Positions 52,554-61,734 of a stretch of DNA of 64,000 nt are shown in pieces. This stretch comes from Chitinophaga niabensis. Its GTDB lineage: Bacteria > Bacteroidota > Bacteroidia > Chitinophagales > Chitinophagaceae. The notes below the pieces were generated by a model. The model was not told the origin of the DNA. It was given only the letters and a program-made list of their open reading frames with translations, and searched no databases. The DNA is taken from positions 248,001 to 312,000 of the forward strand of contig JAFIGY010000009.1 in the NCBI GenBank assembly GCA_017849435.1, written 5' to 3'. Position 1 is the stretch's first letter. Each line of letters begins with the position of its first letter. Both the position numbers and the translations under genes were made by a program.

Positions 52554-53627
52554 ATGTTCAAAAGATCGCTCTCCTTCATTTTCTGCCTCTTCTTTTTTAC
52601 GACCGCCCGAAGCCAGCAACTGACTGCATTTGCAGACAGCGTTCGTATCGCGCACCGGATACCGGCGCTGGGATTCGCGGTATTGTCCGCAGATTCCGTG
52701 TTTGAAATGCATATGCTGGGATACCGGAAAGCGGGTGATAACACTCCGGTGCAACTGGAAGACAAGTTTCGCATCGGCTCCAATACCAAAGCCATTACCG
52801 GTATGCTGGCGGCGTTGCTGGTGAAGGAAGGGAAATTAGGATGGGATACGCCCTTCTTTTCCCTTTTTCCGGAGCTGAAAGCCTGCAGTAAAAAAGTGTA
52901 TCATGATATGACGCTGCTACAGCTGCTTACTTTCCGCAACCCCATGATCCCTTACACCTACAGCAATGCACAGCCCCGGGAAGATCAGTTTAGGGGAGAC
53001 CCGGCCGCACAACGATACCAGTTCACCGCCTGGCTGCTGCAACAGCCGCCTAATCCTTCCACGGACGAACTCAAATTGTCCAACGCCGGTTTCATTGCCG
53101 CGGGATTGATGCTGGAAAAGGCTTCCGGGAAAACTTACGAGCAACTGGTAAAAGCCCTCGGCCGGAAGATCGGCGCGGAATTCGGGTTTGGCAGTCCTAA
53201 TGCTACAGACGCATCGCAACCCTGGGGCCATAACAGCCGGCTGGAACCGGAGCCGCCTTCCCGGAATATCAAACTGGAGTGGTTGCAGGCGGCGGGCAAC
53301 ATTCACGTGAGCCTGCCGGATTATACAAAATTCATGCAGTGGCAGTTGAAGGGATTGCAGGGGAAAGCGAGAGAGCTGAGGGGGGAGGAGTTCGCATTCC
53401 TGCATTACGGGTTACCCCGTTTCGCCGTGGGGTGGTTCTGGGAGAAAGATGCAACAGGCCGTTATGTGTCCACCAATACAGGGAATCCCGGGACCTTTAT
53501 TACGGAAGTTTTCGTGATGAAAGACCTCAACAGGGCGGTTATCTTCTTTACAAATGCACAAACGGAGAATACCTACAAAGGACTGAAAGTGTTACTGGAA
53601 GCAGTGAAGAAACAGTATGGGCTATAA
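52554..53627 (+). CDS. Serine hydrolase-fold protein with degraded active site
   Basis: 357 residues with signal peptide MFKRSLSFIFCLFFFTTARS. The fold is that of beta-lactamase-like hydrolases: FRIGSNTKAITG with SxxK at Ser76-Lys79, then the loop LLTFRNPMIPYTY. The second motif YxN is replaced by LSN (LKLSNAGFIAAG) and the third HTG by NTG (VSTNTGNPG). It may therefore have no or altered hydrolase activity. Compared with the two other serine hydrolases in the window, it has the least complete set of motifs. Function unknown. Confidence 0.85.
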   Translation: MFKRSLSFIFCLFFFTTARSQQLTAFADSVRIAHRIPALGFAVLSADSVFEMHMLGYRKAGDNTPVQLEDKFRIGSNTKAITGMLAALLVKEGKLGWDTPFFSLFPELKACSKKVYHDMTLLQLLTFRNPMIPYTYSNAQPREDQFRGDPAAQRYQFTAWLLQQPPNPSTDELKLSNAGFIAAGLMLEKASGKTYEQLVKALGRKIGAEFGFGSPNATDASQPWGHNSRLEPEPPSRNIKLEWLQAAGNIHVSLPDYTKFMQWQLKGLQGKARELRGEEFAFLHYGLPRFAVGWFWEKDATGRYVSTNTGNPGTFITEVFVMKDLNRAVIFFTNAQTENTYKGLKVLLEAVKKQYGL

Positions 53628-53672
53628 TCCCGGGAAAGACAGGAAAACCGTAAATTCGATAAAATTACCTTT

Positions 53673-54020
53673 ATGGCATTCAATGAAAAAATGGCCGATC
53701 GCGTAAGGGAATTGATCGTTGCCGCTGAAAAGCAGGTGGAAGAGAAGAAGATGTTTGCAGGATTGTGCTTTATGGTCAACGACAAAATGTGCGTAGGTGT
53801 GCAGAAAGATACGATCATGATACGCTTTGATCCTGCACTTGCAGAAGAGATACAGGAAAAGGAAGGCGTACGTCCGATGGTACACAACGGGAGAGCCATG
53901 CCCGGGTTTGTATACGTGGATGAAGACGTACTGAAAACAAAGAAGCAGCTGGAATATTGGGTACAACGTGCACTGGAGTATAACAAGATTGCAAAACCAT
54001 CCAAAAAGAAGAAAAAATAA
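53673..54020 (+). CDS. TfoX N-terminal domain protein
   Basis: 115 residues: MAFNEKMADRVRELIVAAEKQVEEKKMFAGLCFMVNDKMCVGV, MIRFDP and a C-terminal helix rich in Lys (KPSKKKKK). This is the stand-alone TfoX_N family, common in Bacteroidota, not the competence regulator itself. Function unknown. The stop is one base before the next start, so it is co-transcribed with the lipoprotein gene. Confidence 0.92.
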   Translation: MAFNEKMADRVRELIVAAEKQVEEKKMFAGLCFMVNDKMCVGVQKDTIMIRFDPALAEEIQEKEGVRPMVHNGRAMPGFVYVDEDVLKTKKQLEYWVQRALEYNKIAKPSKKKKK

Positions 54021-54021
54021 A

Positions 54022-54843
54022 ATGAAGCGGCAGAGCATTTTTTTACTGGCAGCATGCTGTGGGATCATGGCCTGCAACCAGTCCGGCGTAAAAAAGAATG
54101 GAACAACGGATAGCAGTGCCACGCAGGCGAAACAGGATACCGCACTGGACGTGAAGGTAGTCTGGAAGAAACTGTTCCCCGGAAGTGAAATGAACGACCG
54201 GCAGGAGATCGTGTGGGAACCGCAGGATGCTGAACTGGACAGTGTGCCCGTTTCTGCTGACGGCAAGTGTTACACCATCGTTGATTCCATCTACTACTTC
54301 CGTAACAACCACAATGCGGCGGTACTATTTGCCACGTACGAAAAAGACGACCGGCAACAGCGTACGGACTGCCACGTTTGTGCACCGATGTTCAGCTATG
54401 CCGTCTACCGCCGGAATGATGCGCAGGGCTGGGAAGAGGTGAGTTCGCAGAAACAGTTCGTGAAGCTGGGTGCTTTCGGGCAGGCGAACAGAGTGCGGTT
54501 TGAACAGGTGGGGAAAGACCGGTATGCATTCAATCTCAGCGGATCGTATATGGGGCAGGGGATTATCGAATCCTGGCTTCAGTTTTTTGACCCCGAAGCC
54601 AAAGCGTACCTTTCTCTCCGGCAAACGGAAACGGTGGATAACACAGGGTTTTATATCGAAGGGGATAAAAGGGCCTTTGCTTTCAAATGGAGTTACGCTT
54701 TCATCCCGTCTGATAAATCCTATTGGGATGTTTCCCTGAAAACAGATGGTACCCGGCCTGACAAGAACGGCAATATCAAACCGGTGAAAACAGAAGAAAC
54801 CCTTCACTTCAACGAACAGAAGCGGGAATATGCCATAGAATAA
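54022..54843 (+). CDS. Lipoprotein of unknown function
   Basis: 273 residues from the ATG at 54022, which opens a lipoprotein signal (MKRQSIFLLAACCGIMAC, lipobox Cys18). A low-complexity Ser/Thr/Lys linker leads to an all-beta domain (VWKKLFPGSEMNDRQEIVW, then VLFATYEKDD, CHVCAP, YAVYRRND) and closes with GYMGQGIIESWLQFF-like strands and HFNEQKREYAIE. I recognise no family. It begins one base after tfoX and ends seven bases before the broken hydrolase gene, so all three probably form one operon. Confidence 0.75.
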   Translation: MKRQSIFLLAACCGIMACNQSGVKKNGTTDSSATQAKQDTALDVKVVWKKLFPGSEMNDRQEIVWEPQDAELDSVPVSADGKCYTIVDSIYYFRNNHNAAVLFATYEKDDRQQRTDCHVCAPMFSYAVYRRNDAQGWEEVSSQKQFVKLGAFGQANRVRFEQVGKDRYAFNLSGSYMGQGIIESWLQFFDPEAKAYLSLRQTETVDNTGFYIEGDKRAFAFKWSYAFIPSDKSYWDVSLKTDGTRPDKNGNIKPVKTEETLHFNEQKREYAIE

Positions 54844-54850
54844 CAGCATC

Positions 54851-55598
54851 ATGCGGAAAAGAAAATTCTGGAGACGGGTACTATGGTCGGTTGTGACGAT
54901 ATTGGTATTGTTGAACGCCTTCGTATACTACCATGCCTACAAGTTCACCCACTACACTGATACCACTGAAGCCAAAACAGATCCACATACTTTATCCCTC
55001 CGGTAAACTGAAAACGATCCTCCTGGGCGTCAGCAACCCTCGTCCCGTGAATCGCCGGAAGCCCGCGGAACCATTTGAGACCGTTCAATTGCAAAGCAGT
55101 GTGCGCATCGAAGGCTGGTACATCAAAGCCGCCAATGCCAAAGGCACGGTGATCATATTTCACGGGTATGGCGGTGAGAAGTCTTCCATGCTGGAGAAAT
55201 CGGACGAATTCCTTTCTCTCGGTTATAATACTTTGCTGATGGACTTCATGGGCTCCGGCGGGTCAGAAGGTAATGCCACCACCATCGGCTACAAAGAAGC
55301 ACAGGATGTGAAGGCGGCGTACGACTATATTGCTTCCAAAGGGGAAGAGAACATCTTTCTGTTCGGTACCTCACTGGGTGCGGCCGCTGTTCTGAAAAGT
55401 CTGCACGATTATCCGCTTCATCCCAAAGCGATTCTGATAGAATGCCCTTTCGGTTCATTGTACCGGGCTGCCGGAGCGAGGTTGCGGGCCGTGGGAGCGC
55501 CGGTGTTTCCGGAAGCGGGGCATGTTAATTATCTCGTTCATTACCGCGAGGAATGGCGTGCGGCCATCGCGCAGTTCATGCAACAGGCGGTCCAATAA
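54851..55598 (+). pseudogene. Alpha/beta hydrolase gene with frameshift and internal deletion
   Basis: The correct start at 54851 gives MRKRKFWRRVLW, a membrane anchor (VVTILVLLNAFVYYHAYKF) and runs to CTCCGG-TAA near 55004. There the frame must move by one base to continue GKLKTILLGVSNPR, TVIIFHGYGGEKSS, the nucleophile elbow FGTSLGAAA and ECPFGSLYRAAGARL. Then GAPVFP is followed straight away by EAGHVNYLVHY, though family members as I know them have about 60 more residues between, including the catalytic Asp. So the gene has a frameshift and has lost the acid residue, with His kept. Probably inactive. Confidence 0.8.
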
Positions 55599-55602
55599 AA
55601 AA

Positions 55603-55621
55603 GGCCCGGACAAACCGGGCC
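55603..55621 (-). terminator. Terminator for the leftward AraC gene
   Basis: A 7-bp GC-rich stem (55603-55609 with 55615-55621); reading leftwards it is followed by a run of six Ts. It lies just after the broken hydrolase and 230 bases downstream of the AraC stop. Confidence 0.7.
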
Positions 55622-55852
55622 ACTGGTGATGATAGAATGTCAACGAATGATTTTGTCTTAAACTGAATTGGGGCCTTCTCACAACCGGGATGGAAAACCG
55701 GTTGGCCCGAGCTGAATTGGGATAGTTACCAGTTAAATCGGAGTTTTTTCACTTCAATCTGGCCATGAGCCAATACGGAGCAAAGAGCGGCTATTTTCCC
55801 GGCAAGCATTTGAACGACTTCAAATAAAATTTGTATGGATTAAAAAATCCGG

Positions 55853-56902
55853 TCAAAGGGTCCCTTGTCCTTTTTTACGGTATTGGAGGGGAGACAGCTT
55901 ATATTTTTCCTTGAATTTGTTGGAGAAGTGCGCAACATCAGAGAATCCGAGGTCATGGGCGATCTCGCTGATCGGCTGGCTGGTGGTGCTTACGAGGTGC
56001 TCGCCACGGGTTAGTTTGATATCCAGGATATAGCCGCTTGGCGTAAAATGGGTATTGGCCTTGAATTGTTGTTCGAATGTGGTGAGGTTCATCCCGGCCA
56101 GTTTGGCCAGCTTGCGGATCGATATTTTTCTGAACGGATCCAATTCGATGAAATGGATGACCTTTTGAATGGCCTCCTGGTACTGATGTGTTTTTGAAAC
56201 CGGCAGATTGGCCCTGTTGGCCAGTTTAGTGTAGAAGGAAACCAGCAGCAGATCGATGTAAGCCTGGTAGAATAGTTCGAGGGCTTTCCCTTCATACCTG
56301 CATTTTCGAAGGATAGAGATATTGCGCAGGTCATCCGGGTTAAGATCCAGCGGCTCCACACGTTCCCCTTGCATTTCCCATTCATGCTTCTTCTTATAGA
56401 TCTCCCCAAACTGCGTATGCGCTGCCTGGAACCGGGCCAGATAGGCGGTGGAGATAGAAAAGTACACCGCTTCGTAATGCTTCTCCGAAAACCGGGCGGT
56501 GTTCAGTAATGCAGGCGGAACATAATAAAGACTGAATTTCCCTTGTTCCAGTTTCAGCTCAACAGGCTCCGGGCCTTGCAGGGAACAGGGAATGGTGCCT
56601 TTCATGCCGCAGTACAACGCTGCCAGCGGGAGACTGGTGACGGGATATAATGTAATGGGTTCCTTTATCACAAAATCCAGCCATCCGGCCACCCAATCGG
56701 GACCGGCATGCGCTCCATTCCCGCTACCGGTGATCTCCTGTGTGAAGAAGCAACCGAACGGCCCTTTCGTAAATTCAACGGTGGCGCCGTATATACTGCT
56801 GCGGGAAAACTCAGCAGGCAATTCATGAGCGGTGATGGTTCCGGACTTCATTTCATCCGGAACCCTGAATTTCATTGTGGCTGCGCTATCTGCCGATTGC
56901 AT
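55853..56902 (-). CDS. AraC-family transcriptional regulator
   Basis: 349 residues. The N-terminal about 250 residues are a sensor-like domain with no clear similarity. The C-terminus has the AraC helix-turn-helix pair (IRKLAKLAGMNLTTFEQQFKANTHFTPSGYI; ISEIAHDLGFSDVAHFSNKFKEKYKLSPLQY). No neighbouring target gene is evident; it stands between a broken operon and a bestrophin gene. The 160 bases before its start are unremarkable. Confidence 0.9.
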   Translation of the reverse strand: MQSADSAATMKFRVPDEMKSGTITAHELPAEFSRSSIYGATVEFTKGPFGCFFTQEITGSGNGAHAGPDWVAGWLDFVIKEPITLYPVTSLPLAALYCGMKGTIPCSLQGPEPVELKLEQGKFSLYYVPPALLNTARFSEKHYEAVYFSISTAYLARFQAAHTQFGEIYKKKHEWEMQGERVEPLDLNPDDLRNISILRKCRYEGKALELFYQAYIDLLLVSFYTKLANRANLPVSKTHQYQEAIQKVIHFIELDPFRKISIRKLAKLAGMNLTTFEQQFKANTHFTPSGYILDIKLTRGEHLVSTTSQPISEIAHDLGFSDVAHFSNKFKEKYKLSPLQYRKKGQGTL

Positions 56903-57065
56903 AGGTTCATTGCTTTATGGGTTGCAGTAAGCTCAGGGTGTATCTGGTTCTAAGATGCGTGTGCACATTCCCCTTCCTTCAGGTGAAGCAGGATAGTCGT
57001 TGACATTCGCTGTTATATCTCTTCCGTAATTTAATGAATTTTTTCACACGGCCATCTGAAATGCC

Positions 57066-57971
57066 TCACAACAGGTATTGACCGCCAACGGGCTCTATCG
57101 GAGAAGGCAATGGCTCATGATCGAGCATCTCCAGCAGGTTGATCTCGATTGTGCGGGAAATACTGTCCAGCGGCAGTGACATGGGGTTTTGATCAAAGGG
57201 GTTCAAAATGCTGAGACCGTTCTGATGGGTGACATGGAATACAAAACCCACGGCCCATCCGAATACTACAGACCAATAACCGATGGATTCCGACAGCATC
57301 AGGGTGCTGAGGATCACATAAAACCAGATGAACACCCGCGTGAAAAAGAGGTAACCGGGCGGGAATACTGTGTTGCGGATCCGTTCGGATTTGCCCATAT
57401 TATCGCAGTGATTCACCAGCAGGCTGTTCAGTTCCCGGAAGCAGAACCCGTCAATAGCACCCTGTTCGCGGAGGAGCTGTATATCCGCTGCCTGTATGTT
57501 AAGGATGGCGTTAGGTATGTTTCTGCTTCCGATAACTTCTTCGGCTTCTTTTTTGCTGAGATAGCCTTCATAATACGTGTCCCCGGTCTTGCGCAAATTG
57601 GCTTTGAGTGCATAAATAAAGGCAATATGCCGGAAGATCATCCGTCGCGCGATATGCGGCGTTTCGCCGGCTACCGCGGTATCGCAATAATGCAAAAGCC
57701 CCCTCGCCCAGGAACGCGCATCATTCACCAGCGCTCCCCAGATCTTACGCCCCTCCCACCAGCGGTCATACGCCTGGTTGTTGTTGAACCCGATGAAAAA
57801 AGCCAGTGCGGTACCTAACACCGCCGATATACTAACGGGAATGGATATATGCTGTTTCAGCCAGTAAGTGTCTGCCACGAATGCCAGTGAACAAACCAGG
57901 ATGATCATCAGATCCAGCTTCCAGGTCATGCGGAATATCTGTACCAGCGATATCTTGTCGCGAAGGAGCAT
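57066..57971 (-). CDS. Bestrophin-family anion channel
   Basis: 301 residues. Starts MLLRDKISLVQIFRMTWKLDLMIILVCSLAFVAD; the VSISAVLGTALAFFIGFNNNQAYDRWWEGRKIWG segment is the family's signature for the pore region. Four helices and a long C-terminal cytoplasmic part (HQNGLSILNPFDQNPMSLPLDSISRTIEINLLEML) follow. Bacterial members form pentameric cation or anion channels in the inner membrane. Single gene, divergent from the dienelactone hydrolase gene. Confidence 0.93.
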   Translation of the reverse strand: MLLRDKISLVQIFRMTWKLDLMIILVCSLAFVADTYWLKQHISIPVSISAVLGTALAFFIGFNNNQAYDRWWEGRKIWGALVNDARSWARGLLHYCDTAVAGETPHIARRMIFRHIAFIYALKANLRKTGDTYYEGYLSKKEAEEVIGSRNIPNAILNIQAADIQLLREQGAIDGFCFRELNSLLVNHCDNMGKSERIRNTVFPPGYLFFTRVFIWFYVILSTLMLSESIGYWSVVFGWAVGFVFHVTHQNGLSILNPFDQNPMSLPLDSISRTIEINLLEMLDHEPLPSPIEPVGGQYLL

Positions 57972-58172
57972 ACAAAGGGGTTTAATATGGTATCCGGTAA
58001 CACTGAATTAAGGTAAGATTTCCGCAGCAAATGAAAAATAAATACTTTCAGGATCAAAGGACACAGCGCAGATTCATCTCTTCGCGATCGGGAACCGGCG
58101 AAAACAGCCGTAGTGCAAAATTAAACGGGTATCCTCGCCAAAAAAATTTAACTTGATGGAAACCTCATTGTT

Positions 58173-59018
58173 ATGGATCAACGTATCATTCGTCTTTTTG
58201 ATGAATACACCCATGCACCGCTCCGGCGGGAGGAATTCATCCGGCGCCTGGTGCAGCTCACCGGCACCATGACGGCCGCCATGGCAGTATTGCCAATGCT
58301 GGAATCCAATTACGTGCAGGCGGCCCCTGACCCTGATCTGATCGAGGAGATCATCACTTATCCCGGTCAGAATATTACGATGAAAGGCTATTTCGTTCGT
58401 TCAAAAGCAGCGGGCAAAAAGGGAGGCGTAGTGGTGATCCACGAAAACCGCGGCCTTACGCCGTATATCAAAGATGTGACCCGTCGTGTAGCCAAAGCCG
58501 GGTATCTTGCACTGGCGCCGGACGCATTGTCGGTATTCGGCGGAACGCCCGCCAATGAAGATGAGGCGCGTGGACTCTTCACCAAACTCGATACATCGCA
58601 AAACCTGCAGAACTTCCTCAAGGCATTCGATTATATCACCGGCCGGCACGAATGCAATGGTAAAACAGGATGTGTGGGCTTTTGCTGGGGCGGCGGCATC
58701 GTGAACGATCTGGCAGTGAATGATCCCAGACTGAATGCAGCTGTTGCCTTTTATGGCAGGCAGCCTGCGGCGGAAGATGTGAAAAAGATCCGCGCTGCGG
58801 TGCAATTGCATTACGGTGGCCTGGACGAGCGCATCAATGCGGGTATCCCTGCATATGAAGCGGCGCTCAAAGCAGCCGGTGTGAAATACGAGCTGTACAT
58901 CTACGAAGGCGCGCAACATGCTTTTCATAACAACACCTCTTCAGCCCGCTACAATGAAGCGGCTGCAAAACTTGCATGGGAAAGGACTTTGAAGTTGTTC
59001 AGGGAGCATCTGGGGTAG
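58173..59018 (+). CDS. Dienelactone hydrolase-family protein
   Basis: 281 residues. An N-terminal about 45 residues (FIRRLVQLTGTMTAAMAVLPML) look like an atypical signal or membrane segment without twin Arg in the proper place. The hydrolase fold follows: VVVIHENRGLTPYIKDVTRRVA, nucleophile Cys171 in GFCWGGG, Asp in YGGLDERI and His in GAQHAFHN. All three catalytic residues are present. It probably hydrolyses small esters or lactones in the periplasm. It overlaps the end of the convergent membrane protein gene by 20 bases. Confidence 0.92.
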   Translation: MDQRIIRLFDEYTHAPLRREEFIRRLVQLTGTMTAAMAVLPMLESNYVQAAPDPDLIEEIITYPGQNITMKGYFVRSKAAGKKGGVVVIHENRGLTPYIKDVTRRVAKAGYLALAPDALSVFGGTPANEDEARGLFTKLDTSQNLQNFLKAFDYITGRHECNGKTGCVGFCWGGGIVNDLAVNDPRLNAAVAFYGRQPAAEDVKKIRAAVQLHYGGLDERINAGIPAYEAALKAAGVKYELYIYEGAQHAFHNNTSSARYNEAAAKLAWERTLKLFREHLG

Positions 59019-59514
59019 CGGCCCCTCGCCGGTTCCAGTAAGCCGTCAGCCCCACGATTGTACAACCGATGATGAACATATGGATGAGCACGCCCGTGAT
59101 CACACCGCTTGTGGAGAATTTCAACGGCGGCACCCGGGTAAGGGGCAGCACCACGAAGTTCATCATCAGCCAGACAAATATACCGTACAGGCAGCCGGTG
59201 ATCAGCTTGTTGCCACGCAGGAACCAGAAACGCGGATACAGGATAAAGAAAACGGCGCTCCAGGTCAGCGCGATCAGAAAGTGCAGAAAAATCCCGAAAA
59301 GAATAATACCCGCTCCCCCGTTGTAGGCATCACTACCCAGCAAAGCACTGGCGATGTACCTGAATAGCTTATCCGGTGCTATACCGGAACGGGCATACGC
59401 ATGAATGATCGCTGCGGCGCCGTCCAGTAAACTAACGATAAGACCGGTCAACAGTACAGCGGTTATAACGCTTTCCTGGCGCGTGTTACCTTGAGGAGCG
59501 GGTGCATGTTCCAT
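58999..59514 (-). CDS. Four-helix membrane protein, function unknown
   Basis: 171 residues with four transmembrane segments at about 18-38, 66-88 (GAGIILFGIFLHFLIALTWSAVFF), 100-122 (CLYGIFVWLMMNFVVLP) and 133-158. Possibly related to DUF1440/YagU-like proteins, though I am not certain. The C-terminus is Arg/Ala-rich. No sequence motif suggests a function. Monocistronic. Confidence 0.6.
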   Translation of the reverse strand: MEHAPAPQGNTRQESVITAVLLTGLIVSLLDGAAAIIHAYARSGIAPDKLFRYIASALLGSDAYNGGAGIILFGIFLHFLIALTWSAVFFILYPRFWFLRGNKLITGCLYGIFVWLMMNFVVLPLTRVPPLKFSTSGVITGVLIHMFIIGCTIVGLTAYWNRRGAATPDAP

Positions 59515-59619
59515 ACAATATGGAAGGTTTGCGAAAGAGATTTAGATTTTGGTTGATGTCTTGATGACTCTCTCAATTTACTGATTCTTTCTGTAAACCC
59601 GCGTCATTTTTTTGTTTGA

Positions 59620-61455
59620 TTATTTTGTCCGGGCATGATAAGTCCGGATCACCTGCATGATCTTGTCGAAGATGGCGGTATTCTCATACACCCCGCGGAA
59701 GTCCATGGAATGCGGACCGTAAGCGAACACAGGTACCATGATGCCGCTGTGGCCGCCGGAAGAGAACCGGCCTTCCACAAAACCTTTGCTGATATCTCCT
59801 CCCAACAGACTTAATCCGCCGGTCTCATGATCCGCGGTTACGATCACGAGGGTTTCACCATTTGAATCCGCAAAGCGCATGGCCTCACCGATCGCTTTGT
59901 CGAAATCCAGCATTTCCGTGGTCAGGTAAGGGACGGAGTTCTTATGTCCGCCGTGGTCGATCTGCGCGCCTTCGGCCATAATGAAAGAGCCCTGTTTGTT
60001 GGCGGAGAGCGTTTTGAAAGTACGTTGGAGCGCGCGGGTGAGGAATTCTTCGCGTCCCTCCAGCATGGAGAGTTCCGCGGAATCCGCCAGCACCAGGTAT
60101 TTCCGGCTGCGGATAGTGTCCAGGGCGGATAATTGGGTAGAGAAGCGATAACCTTTGGACACGATCCTGTGCTGTAACGCTGCATCGAAATAATGCGTGC
60201 CACCGCCGATCATGATGCTGACAGGACTGTTCTCAAAATCCGCTGCAATGGCTTTCATTTCCCCGCGTTCTTTGTTATGTGCGTAAAACGCCGCCGGTGT
60301 GGCATCCGTGATGTTGCCGGCGCTGATCAGTGCAGACTCCAGTCCCATCGGTGCTATCAGATCCGGAATAGCAGGCAGTTGCACGCCCGTGGCATCCACG
60401 CCTATGAAGCGGTTGTTGGTTTTCTTTCCGCTGGCCATAGCCGTGGCGCCCGCCGCGGAATCCGTGATATAGCCGTTAGCGGGAGATGTTTTGGAAAATC
60501 CGATGTTGAGGAATTGCAGGAGGTTGAGTTGCCCGAAGTTGGCGGTGTAACCTGCGTGTATCTGCGCAAGTCCCATCCCGTCGCCAATCAGCAGAATCAC
60601 ATGTTTTACTTTCGAACGCTGATCGTTATTCCGGTATACGGGTTGATATAATGCATACGGGGCGGAAGAGCGATACTGCGCACCATAGCGGTTTTGCAGG
60701 TAGTCCGCCAGTGAATCGATCTTGTCTGTGTTCAAATAATCCACACCCAGACCAATCATCGTTTTCCAGGCATTGCTTTCATCCGGCGTAGCCCAGAAGC
60801 GGATCTTCCTGTGCAGGTGATGCACGGAATCCACCACGGCCTGCAGCTTCTCCCTGTCTTCTTTCGGCAGTGTGCCTTTGCCGTTCCATCTCGAATAACC
60901 CTGGAAGCTGGCGCTGAATAGCGGAATGCGGACCAGTTGTTCCGGAGTGTATCTAACGGTGGGCAGGCCGTCGAAGAGGATGTAGGAAGGGTATTGCTGC
61001 CAGGTGTCTGCAGGAGGACGGTTACCACTGATCACGATCTGTACGTTCGGGTGGGAGGTGATGTCAGGGAAGGAAGTGAGTTGGCGGACGAGGGCTTTCA
61101 TCGTCGGTTCACCGGCTGTTTTAAAATCGATCAGCAGTTGCAGCGACTGAAAAGATTTGAAGAAGATGCCTTTCTTCTCCCGGATGGCCTGCTGCAGCGG
61201 TTCCAGGTAGAGGGAGCGCAAGGTGCGGCTGCTCTCGATGTCTGCAGCATTATGGGCTACATATAACTCGCCGTTCCTTTCGAATACATCTGCTTCAATG
61301 GAACCGAAGTTCCGTCCAAATGCCTGTGTGAAAGGATTCTTTTGCAGATAATCGTTATGCGAATGGGCGTTGGCCGTTGTATACTCTTTTGGCTGCGCTA
61401 TGCCTGGCAAAGAGAGCGCCAGCAGGCAAAGCAGCGGAAATATATATCGTGTCAT
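59620..61455 (-). CDS. Fused phosphodiesterase-like and alkaline phosphatase protein
   Basis: 611 residues with a signal peptide (YIFPLLCLLALSLPGIAQP). Residues about 25-270 resemble glycerophosphodiester phosphodiesterases: HSHNDYLQ, GSIEADVFERNGELYVAHN, LLIDFKTAG and IRFWATPDE. Residues about 285-605 are a classical alkaline phosphatase: HVILLIGDGMG (metal ligand Asp), nucleophile Ser in TDSAAGATAMASG, VTADHETGG and the final His in FSSGGHSG. The two halves could release phosphate from phosphodiesters in sequence in the periplasm. A SusD C-terminal remnant lies upstream on the same strand, so it may once have followed a SusC/SusD pair. Confidence 0.88.
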   Translation of the reverse strand: MTRYIFPLLCLLALSLPGIAQPKEYTTANAHSHNDYLQKNPFTQAFGRNFGSIEADVFERNGELYVAHNAADIESSRTLRSLYLEPLQQAIREKKGIFFKSFQSLQLLIDFKTAGEPTMKALVRQLTSFPDITSHPNVQIVISGNRPPADTWQQYPSYILFDGLPTVRYTPEQLVRIPLFSASFQGYSRWNGKGTLPKEDREKLQAVVDSVHHLHRKIRFWATPDESNAWKTMIGLGVDYLNTDKIDSLADYLQNRYGAQYRSSAPYALYQPVYRNNDQRSKVKHVILLIGDGMGLAQIHAGYTANFGQLNLLQFLNIGFSKTSPANGYITDSAAGATAMASGKKTNNRFIGVDATGVQLPAIPDLIAPMGLESALISAGNITDATPAAFYAHNKERGEMKAIAADFENSPVSIMIGGGTHYFDAALQHRIVSKGYRFSTQLSALDTIRSRKYLVLADSAELSMLEGREEFLTRALQRTFKTLSANKQGSFIMAEGAQIDHGGHKNSVPYLTTEMLDFDKAIGEAMRFADSNGETLVIVTADHETGGLSLLGGDISKGFVEGRFSSGGHSGIMVPVFAYGPHSMDFRGVYENTAIFDKIMQVIRTYHARTK

Positions 61456-61469
61456 GACTTAAAAATAGA

Positions 61470-61494
61470 GAACTCCCGGCAGTACCGGGAGTTC
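61470..61494. repeat. Inverted repeat before phosphatase gene
   Basis: GAACTCCCGG (61470-61479) and CCGGGAGTTC (61485-61494) form a perfect 10-bp stem with five-base loop, 15 bases upstream of the phosphatase start. It probably once lay between the SusD and phosphatase genes of a longer operon. Confidence 0.6.
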
Positions 61495-61523
61495 TGTGCA
61501 AAAAACTTATTGTTAAATGTTCA

Positions 61524-61672
61524 TTATTTCCATCCCACATTCTGTTTCACCACCCCGGCACTGTTGTCGATCTCGCTTTGCGGCACGGGCCATACGTTGG
61601 CACCGCTGGCGCCGGGAGCCGGAACGCATAGTTGCCGGCGTTAGTGTTGAGTGCGGTGTTGATGGAAAGGCA
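61524..61672 (-). pseudogene. SusD/RagB C-terminal remnant
   Basis: On the minus strand a frame ends ANVWPVPQSEIDNSAG and VVKQNVGWK before a TAA; VWPVPQSEID is the C-terminal hallmark of SusD proteins (compare LRPIPQTHID in the intact gene of this window). Just upstream, in another frame, NTALNTNAGNYAFRLP is readable, so a frameshift lies near 61608. The rest of the gene is missing. The dnaA terminator abuts it directly, so a deletion removed the SusC and most of the SusD gene. Confidence 0.75.
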
Positions 61673-61680
61673 GGGGTTTT

Positions 61681-61712
61681 AAAAAAAAATACCGGGCTGC
61701 AGGAGCCCGGTA
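61681..61712 (-). terminator. dnaA terminator
   Basis: A 9-bp stem (61690-61698 with 61704-61712) followed on the leftward strand by nine or more Ts, 22 bases after the dnaA stop. Confidence 0.92.
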
Positions 61713-61734
61713 CCAAATACTTTGCAAGGATCGG

